From positions 62,001 through 126,000 of the forward strand of contig JAWLCT010000001.1 in assembly GCA_041687015.1 (NCBI GenBank): a stretch of DNA of 64,000 bases. The letters are read 5' to 3'. The position numbers and the translations under genes were made by a program. Below are positions 58,833 to 64,000 of this stretch, one piece after another. The stretch is from JALOAT01 sp041687015. GTDB taxonomy: Bacteria; Pseudomonadota; Gammaproteobacteria; Thiohalomonadales; Thiohalomonadaceae. Numbering within the stretch: the stretch's first letter is position 1; each line of letters opens with the position of its first letter. The notes beneath the pieces are model-generated. The model worked only from the letters and a program-made list of their open reading frames with translations, did not search any database and was not told where the DNA came from.

Positions 58833-59906
58833 TCAATGCACCGAGACGCGATAGGTCCCGAAGTGTGTGTACCAGTAGTCACTCACCTCGATGGTGTAGG
58901 TCCCCGGTGCCAGCGTGCGCATGATGCGCGCGTTATATCCATAGCCGCTGTCGTCGTCCGCAGCAATCACTGCGCCGTCACTACCGCCGACGTGCAGGAA
59001 CAGGTGAGGATCCATCAGTGTGCCAGCGCCGTTGGGAGCACCTTCGAGATTGATGGTGACCGCGGTGGACTCGGCGACCGTGAAGCTGTAGTACATGACC
59101 GCATTACGCTGCCCGCTCCAGCTACGCACGTCGGACAGGCAGCTCCCGTCCTGCAGCAACTCCCCATGAATCGACTGCCCGATATCAATCACGTCCAGGC
59201 AGGGACTATGGAACGTATCGACACGTGCTTTGAGTGCATGCAGCGCGGAATCGAGATTTGCGACTTGCTGTTGATAAGTGTCCATCTGCGCCTGCAGGAC
59301 GCCCTGTGCGTTGGACAGTTGATTGTAGTTTGCATTGATGCTGGTGAGATTTGCATTGAGCAGCAGGACATCGGCGAGAAGCGCCTCGATGCCGTTCGTG
59401 TTGTCGGTCATCTGAGCCCGCAGTTCTGCCACCCGCGTGTCGAGAGCGCCCGCCAGGCCGGCGCTTTCGTCGGCCAGGCGCACCAGTTCCGTGTCGATGG
59501 CATCCAATTGCGCCTGCAGAGCCACCATGTCGGCACCGTGCTGCTGCGCAATCAGCGACAGGTCTTCACGCAGTGCTTCGATATTACCCTCCGCCAGGAC
59601 AATGCGTTCGAAGGCATTGCTGATGGCCGTGGTGTTGTTTTCAATCTGGTCTGAGACTGAGGCCAGACGGGTTTCAATGGAACCGATTCGGGTATTGATA
59701 TCGGAGACCTCGGACTTCAAGGCACTGATGTCTTCCGCATTGGCTTCGATCAGAACCCTGTTCTCGGTGATTAACGCATTGAGTTGCTGAAACGGTTTAC
59801 CGTTGGCCACTGCATTGCTGCCTCCTTTGGGGGCCGACAGGGCCGCATGCGACGTCAGCACAAGCACTGATGTGACCGCAAATGAGAGAAGCGTTTTATT
59901 GATCAT
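58833..59906 (-). CDS. Secreted coiled-coil protein with C-terminal PPC-like domain
   Basis: A 357-residue exported protein. The signal peptide is about MINKTLLSFAVTSVLVLTSHAALSA, followed by a long coiled coil (about residues 35-235, repeats such as ISALKSEVSDINTRIGSIETRLASVSDQIENN). A beta-sandwich C-terminus (about 240-355) resembles bacterial pre-peptidase domains, with MYYSFTVAESTAVTINLEG, DPHLFLHVGGSDGAVIAADDDSGYGYNARI and LAPGTYTIEVSDY. The two cysteines near 238 and 257 may pair. The coil suggests an oligomeric, surface-exposed filament or adhesin; this is inference. Confidence 0.78.
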   Translation of the reverse strand: MINKTLLSFAVTSVLVLTSHAALSAPKGGSNAVANGKPFQQLNALITENRVLIEANAEDISALKSEVSDINTRIGSIETRLASVSDQIENNTTAISNAFERIVLAEGNIEALREDLSLIAQQHGADMVALQAQLDAIDTELVRLADESAGLAGALDTRVAELRAQMTDNTNGIEALLADVLLLNANLTSINANYNQLSNAQGVLQAQMDTYQQQVANLDSALHALKARVDTFHSPCLDVIDIGQSIHGELLQDGSCLSDVRSWSGQRNAVMYYSFTVAESTAVTINLEGAPNGAGTLMDPHLFLHVGGSDGAVIAADDDSGYGYNARIMRTLAPGTYTIEVSDYWYTHFGTYRVSVH

Positions 59907-60850
59907 GGCGCCTTCCTTAACAGCATCTTTTTAACATCCTATCCATCGCATACATCGGCCGGTCGTTTCAGTGATTCGCGTCGGAGATCGTTTTTGTCAA
60001 GAGCTCGACTAACCACTTCTGCTTGCCGCAACGCCTCCCGACATCAGCGACATGGCATGAAAACGGCGTTCGTTATGCACTAATGCAAGCGATCACCTAA
60101 CGGGACCTTAGGTGCTCCAGGCAAGGTACGCAAGCCGCTGCAACGCCGGCGCACGCCGCGGAGCGTGACTCGCATCACAGATTCAAAACGGGCCGTGGAA
60201 TGCCCACAAAACAGTGGTGGGCAATGGCAGTAACAGGCGCAGGATGACAGGCCCTGCGCCGCATCAGCCCAATGTCAATCCGGCACAGATGCCGCGGCCG
60301 ATCTCGTGGCTGATTTGACCCGCGCCCGCGGACGGGCCAACGGGAGCAAGTGCCGGCCGCAGTCGCCCGGCCTCTTCACAGCCGATATCACCTAATCGGC
60401 TGATTCTCAACGCCATCGAAGCCGCGGGTTACGCACACGCAGGGGCGGCCAACCCAACGCTCCGGAAAATTTTTCCGCGCAAACACAGAGTTACGCCACA
60501 AGGCGCGTAAGCTATTGATTTCCCGAGACAACCATCCATTGCTCAAAAGTTCACCAATCTAACGGAAAGCACATGGCCATGGGGCTTTGCGCCTCTTGTT
60601 CCCAAATGACCCACAGACTTATCCACAGGAATTGTGGAAAACCCGTCGCAGGCCAGGCCGGTGGCGGAACACGCCCCTGCGGCTAGGTGGTGTTCCTATT
60701 TGCCCGAGGGCGGGGCTCGCAAGCGCGCATGGCCATTTAAGATGGCATGACAAGCGCCGCGTTGGGTCCGGCGGCGGCGCCGCGATTCCGGATCAAGCGG
60801 CAACATGGGCATACGGCCCGTGCGGGCCTCCAAGCTGTGGAGAACCAGAC
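59907..60850. other. Long intergenic region with DnaA-box-like site
   Basis: The longest gene-poor stretch of the window, 944 bases. No frame on either strand reads like a protein. It contains a hairpin, CAGCCGAT at 60379-60386 with ATCGGCTG at 60395-60402, and TTATCCACA at 60619-60627, a perfect DnaA box, followed closely by an inverted TGTGGAAAA. A single box pair is not enough to call a replication origin. The promoter of cheX must lie in the right part. Confidence 0.45.
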
Positions 60851-61378
60851 ATGCGGACGAGGACAGTGACGGTCACGGTCCAACAGGGAAGAAGCCTTCA
60901 GGACGGCAAGCATGTGGATGTACTCATGATCCACGCGCTGCTCGACTCCCTGTTCACCATCTTTTCCACCATGGTGAAACTGAAAATCACCCCGGGCGTC
61001 CCGGTGCCCAAACAGGACACCCGGGCGAGAGGCGATGTTTCCGGGGTCATGGCCATGCTCGCGGAGCAGGCCTCCGGCAGCGTTGCGCTCTCTCTCCCCC
61101 TGCCAGCCATTCGGAAGATTTCGAGATGCCTGCTGGACGATGAAATCGATTGTCTCGGCCGCGACGCCGAAGACCTGGTGGGCGAGCTCACCAACATGCT
61201 GGTGGGCGGCGCCAAAAAGGTGACCGCCGAAAACGGCTATGACTTCGACATGCAGACCCCGCGGTTGTGCGTGGGGACGGCGCATGAGATCACCCATCAC
61301 ACGGCCGCAGGTCAGACAGTGCTGCTGCCCATCACGATGGAAGATACGGAGTTTTATCTCGAGTTGAACTTCACCTGA
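60851..61378 (+). CDS. CheX-like chemotaxis phosphatase family protein
   Basis: A 175-residue protein of the CheX/CheC-like phosphatase group. Visible fold parts are LLDSLFTIFSTMVKLKITPGVPV, RGDVSGVMAMLAEQASGSVALSL, and CLGRDAEDLVGELTNMLVGGAKKVT, which contains the E-x-x-N motif (Glu and Asn) required for CheY-phosphate hydrolysis. The ATG at 60851 follows GGAGAA by 6 bases. It would tune chemotaxis or motility signals; the chemoreceptor at 50.6 kb and motAB pair are in the same region. Confidence 0.82.
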   Translation: MRTRTVTVTVQQGRSLQDGKHVDVLMIHALLDSLFTIFSTMVKLKITPGVPVPKQDTRARGDVSGVMAMLAEQASGSVALSLPLPAIRKISRCLLDDEIDCLGRDAEDLVGELTNMLVGGAKKVTAENGYDFDMQTPRLCVGTAHEITHHTAAGQTVLLPITMEDTEFYLELNFT

Positions 61379-61530
61379 TTCACACACAACCCGCCGTCGT
61401 GTGCGGCCCACTGGCAGCGACTTTCGCAGGCAGGTCACCTGATTGCGCCGCGCCCCATGTTTTCCTGCACCTTGAACCCGACCCGGCGGATGGTCACAAT
61501 CCCCTGGAACATGTCTCGAGGGGGGACCAC

Positions 61531-62025
61531 ATGCATTTATTCAGAGCCGTTGTGTTCTGCGTCGCCGCACTGGTTGCGCTGCCGGTATTCGCCGATCCGC
61601 CCAAAGGCTATCCCTTCCTGACCTACGATGAAGGCCTGCGCCGCGCCGCCGCGGAAGGCAAGGATGTATTCCTGTATTTCGGCCGTTACGGCTGCGGTTG
61701 GTGCGACAAGACCAACCGGGAATCTTTCTCCGATCCGGACGTACGCAAGCGCTACACGGAACATTACGTCATGGTGTACGTGGATGCGGAAAGCGGTGAC
61801 CGGGTTACGCTGCCCAGCGGTGAGCGCATCACCGAAATGGAACTGGGCGCGCGTTTGAATGTCTTCGCCACCCCGGTGTTCCTCTGGCTGGCATCGGACG
61901 GTCGGACCTTGCTGAAAGTGCCGGGCTACAAAACCGCCGAAGAATTCCGGCAGTTCGATGATTACGTGCGGGGCGGCCATTACCGGACGCACAGCCTGCT
62001 CCAGTATTTGAATTCCCGCTCATGA
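61531..62025 (+). CDS. Periplasmic thioredoxin-fold protein (SoxW-like)
   Basis: A 164-residue exported thioredoxin-fold protein. The signal peptide is about residues 1-21 (MHLFRAVVFCVAALVALPVFA). The active site is CGWC in FGRYGCGWCDKTNRESF and the cis-Pro region is NVFATPVFLWLASDGRTLLKVPGY. It resembles SoxW and other thiol reductases that keep periplasmic partners reduced. The ATG at 61531 follows GGGGGGACC. The following gene overlaps by four bases, so the two are translationally coupled. Confidence 0.87.
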   Translation: MHLFRAVVFCVAALVALPVFADPPKGYPFLTYDEGLRRAAAEGKDVFLYFGRYGCGWCDKTNRESFSDPDVRKRYTEHYVMVYVDAESGDRVTLPSGERITEMELGARLNVFATPVFLWLASDGRTLLKVPGYKTAEEFRQFDDYVRGGHYRTHSLLQYLNSRS

Positions 62026-63206
62026 AGCGCGTCTTGGCCGGATTGCTGTTCGCCGCGACACCGGCAGTCGCGCAATGGACGTTCACCGATGCCGTTCCGG
62101 TGAGTGGCAACACCGCGCCCAACGTGTTCGCGCACCTGGAATCGGCTGGACGGCGTGCCATCGCCGTACACGAGAATGGCGTAGCCCTCGTGTGGGAGGA
62201 CAACCGCAATGGAACACCACAGGCCTATCTTGCCCTCAAGCCGGCGCCCGATGCCGCCTTCCGATCACCGCAACAACTGAGCACCGGCGCAGAAGCCTAC
62301 GAACCCGTCATTGCGGCCGTGTCCCAAGGCTTCGTCGCCGCCTGGGAACAGGATGGCAACGTGCACATGCGCGTCGTCAGGCACGACGGATTGGGCCCGG
62401 TACAACGCCTCGATGACACGCACACATCGCAGGTGACCCTGCATGCGGCCGGCGACCGGCTGTTCGCCGCCTGGGCGGCACGGGAGAAGGGGCCCGCGCG
62501 CATCATAGTGGCACCACTGAGCATCGCGGACGACCGGATTCGGATCGGCAAACCGGTTGCAGCGGACGCCGTACCGGCCCAGGCACCCCAACTGTATCCT
62601 TCGCTGGCCCATGCCGGTCGTCGTCTGGTGGTGGCGTGGGAAGACCGGCGCGCGGGCCACACCCGGCTTTTCTATGCCTGCACGTCCATGGGGGATGCGC
62701 TGACGTTCAGCAAACCCATGCAGTTGAACGAAACCCCGCCGGCCCGCAGCGAAGTCTTCGGCCGCGGCACCGGCGTCACGCGCGTTGCCCTCGCCGACAA
62801 CGGCGCAGGTGTGACGGCCGTCTGGATGGACAAACGTGACTTTCAGGGCGGTTACGACATCTATGCGGCACGGCTGGAAAAGGCGTGCCGCTTCGGCACC
62901 AACGAGAAGGTGCAGGACATGTTTGGCGAGAACACCCCCCAATGGCACCCGACCGTGGCCATGGCAGCGGACGGCACCACGGCAGCCGTCTGGGACGACC
63001 CGCGCGACGGCACCCCGGACCTCTGGCTGTCACAGCGTGGCCGAACGGATTGGCGCGACGACATCGCCGTGGAACCCGCCCACGGGCCCGGCCGCCAGGA
63101 CAATCCCGCCATCCTGTTCGACACGCAGGGTCGTTTACATATTGTCTGGCTGCACGCCGCAGAAGGCGAGCCGGTGCGTGTCATGTATGCCGTAGGAACA
63201 CGCTGA
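62022..63206 (+). CDS. Secreted repeat protein, probable beta-propeller
   Basis: A 394-residue exported protein, signal MKRVLAGLLFAATPAVAQW. It consists of repeats ending in W-x-D-x-R-N/R-G-x-x-Q/R, such as ALVWEDNRNGTPQAYLAL, VVAWEDRRAGHTRLFYAC, AVWMDKRDFQGGYDIYAAR and AVWDDPRDGTPDLWLSQR. These sialidase-type Asp-box-like units suggest a six-bladed beta-propeller. No catalytic residues are obvious. Its ATGA overlap with the thioredoxin-fold gene implies that the two work together, for example in folding or heme/thiol chemistry. Confidence 0.75.
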   Translation: MKRVLAGLLFAATPAVAQWTFTDAVPVSGNTAPNVFAHLESAGRRAIAVHENGVALVWEDNRNGTPQAYLALKPAPDAAFRSPQQLSTGAEAYEPVIAAVSQGFVAAWEQDGNVHMRVVRHDGLGPVQRLDDTHTSQVTLHAAGDRLFAAWAAREKGPARIIVAPLSIADDRIRIGKPVAADAVPAQAPQLYPSLAHAGRRLVVAWEDRRAGHTRLFYACTSMGDALTFSKPMQLNETPPARSEVFGRGTGVTRVALADNGAGVTAVWMDKRDFQGGYDIYAARLEKACRFGTNEKVQDMFGENTPQWHPTVAMAADGTTAAVWDDPRDGTPDLWLSQRGRTDWRDDIAVEPAHGPGRQDNPAILFDTQGRLHIVWLHAAEGEPVRVMYAVGTR

Positions 63207-63337
63207 GGCCGTTTGGCTACTCAGCCCACCACTCGCCGGGACGCGGAGAACAGCGCTACGTTAGCGTTGGCGTGCTTCGTGGCCTGGCGAGATCAATCCC
63301 TGGTATTTACCGCAGCCGTACCCAGGCGCCGCGCCGG

Positions 63338-63730
63338 CTACCTACCTCCCCGGCTGTCGCTGGAAAGCTTCACGTTGTCCGACAACCGCACCGCCAAGGC
63401 CTCGGCTTTCCATTTCACACGGGTAAAGACGAATAGCAGCACCGACTCCTGCTCGAAGTCGAAGGAATAATTCATGATCGCGTCCCCACCAAGACCGCGC
63501 GCCTGTTCCATCAGCGCCTGGTAACCCTTGCCCCCGGTCATCACCGCCCCGAACCATAACGTGGTTTCCCCCGTGGCGCGTACCGGGGCAATGACCTTGA
63601 AATCATCGCTGGAGAGTTCGTAGGACGTCAGGCTCTGCAAGGCCCCAGGCGCCTCGGTGTGCATGTAGACGCACCCGGACGAAAGGGCGCCGGCCAGAAT
63701 CGCTACTGCGGTGAAAATCCGTGGTTTCAT
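63338..63730 (-). CDS. Hypothetical lipoprotein
   Basis: A 130-residue lipoprotein: MKPRIFTAVAILAGALSSGC ends in a lipobox at Cys20. The mature part has VIAPVRATGETTLWFGAVMTGGKGYQALMEQARGLGGDAIMNYSFDFEQES, reminiscent of the TRL/YbjQ-type small lipoprotein folds. The ATG at 63730 is used; 63736 is six bases earlier. Function unknown. It is convergent with the propeller gene. Confidence 0.72.
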   Translation of the reverse strand: MKPRIFTAVAILAGALSSGCVYMHTEAPGALQSLTSYELSSDDFKVIAPVRATGETTLWFGAVMTGGKGYQALMEQARGLGGDAIMNYSFDFEQESVLLFVFTRVKWKAEALAVRLSDNVKLSSDSRGGR

Positions 63731-63851
63731 GGACATCCCTATCCGATGTTCGGGTGTGACGCGCAAACGTGCTCCCAAGTGTAGCCAATGCCGGGAAGTC
63801 CCTGGATTCGCATCCCGCGCATCCGCACTCAACTGAATGCCCGGTCACCGT

Positions 63852-63880
63852 TGGCCCGGGACCTCCGCTGTCCCGGGCCA
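63852..63880 (-). terminator. Hairpin after the gene at the right edge
   Basis: TGGCCCGGGA and TCCCGGGCCA pair around a nine-base loop. On the minus strand it comes 11 bases after the stop of the partial gene at 63892. No T-run follows. Confidence 0.55.
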
Positions 63881-63891
63881 CATTCCGCTAC

Positions 63892-64000
63892 TTAGTCGTT
63901 TTTGCTTTGCTTTAAATCGAGCGCCTGACGCACGGCGCGACCGAACACCCGCTCGCGCCTGCGTCGCTCGTGCTCGGTGACGTTATGGCTCTCCTCGGCC
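63892..64000 (-). CDS. C-terminal end of an unidentified gene
   Basis: The last 35 residues of a protein whose start lies right of the window. The visible end is charged and Arg-rich (HERRRRERVFGRAVRQALDL), closing with LKQSKND before TAA. The run of basic helix-like residues and the hairpin placed just downstream support a real gene end. Nothing more can be said. Confidence 0.55.
   Translation of the reverse strand, partial: AEESHNVTEHERRRRERVFGRAVRQALDLKQSKND

Noticed and set aside
60619..60640. Chromosomal replication origin
   Set aside because: Only one perfect DnaA box and one inverted partial copy, no AT-rich unwinding region and no dnaA, dnaN or gidA genes nearby.

Overview
The window reads as a GC-rich gammaproteobacterial chromosome segment with dense coding, short intergenic gaps and Gram-negative features: lipoproteins, TAT and Sec signals, CydDC, and OmpA, BCCT and SulP proteins. 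The gene set suggests a respiratory, probably denitrifying and sulfur-metabolising organism: cytochrome-c nitric oxide reductase, flavocytochrome c sulfide dehydrogenase, two DsrC/TusE-like proteins and a DsrE-like protein. I see no tRNA, rRNA, CRISPR array or intact insertion sequence.

Layout. 1-3861: the nor locus on the minus strand (norC, norB, norE, norF, norQ running off the left edge), with two FNR/Dnr-type boxes placed identically relative to their -10 elements. 4.2-5.1 kb: a TusE/DsrC-like gene divergent from nor and a secreted DsrE-like protein. 5.2-12.3 kb: envelope and miscellaneous genes (GIY-YIG, a polymer-forming membrane protein coupled to a PQQ-type dehydrogenase lipoprotein, AI-2E transporter, peptidoglycan-binding protein, phosphohistidine-type phosphatase, TauE exporter) and a CAP-domain pseudogene. 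12.5-15.7 kb: a c-heme-type histidine kinase with an HD-GYP response regulator. 15.9-20.0 kb: DUF3501, Fe-S oxidoreductase and rubrerythrin, then nsrR, a strong NsrR box, and a divergent operon of a membrane protein plus a second TusE/DsrC-like protein. 20.1-30.2 kb: TRIC channel, FccAB, CBS protein, NADP-binding oxidoreductase, PhnA, and a LysR regulator divergent from pirin, cytochrome b561 and YceI.

30.6-31.9 kb: an FHA protein behind a CRP-type promoter and a divergent H-NOX nitric-oxide sensor. 31.9-38.5 kb: SulP, BCCT, two copies of a small inverted-repeat element, two VOC proteins and a coiled-coil protein. 38.6-42.8 kb: hipBA with a clear operator, a NamZ-like hydrolase, a DOMON-like protein and a cupin. 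43-50.4 kb: SGNH lipoprotein, cydDC, a polysaccharide flippase and a sulfotransferase. 50.6-64 kb: chemoreceptor, ferritin-like protein, MotAB-like pair, second peptidoglycan-binding protein, gamma-glutamyltransferase, secreted coiled-coil/PPC protein, CheX, a thioredoxin-like protein coupled to a secreted repeat protein, and a lipoprotein.

Theme. Nitric oxide handling recurs at separate places: reductase genes, Dnr-type boxes, NsrR with its box, and H-NOX. The most novel-looking combination is the NsrR-boxed pair of a four-helix membrane protein and a DsrC/TusE paralogue. It keeps only the inner of the two DsrC cysteines, while the paralogue beside nor keeps only the C-terminal one.
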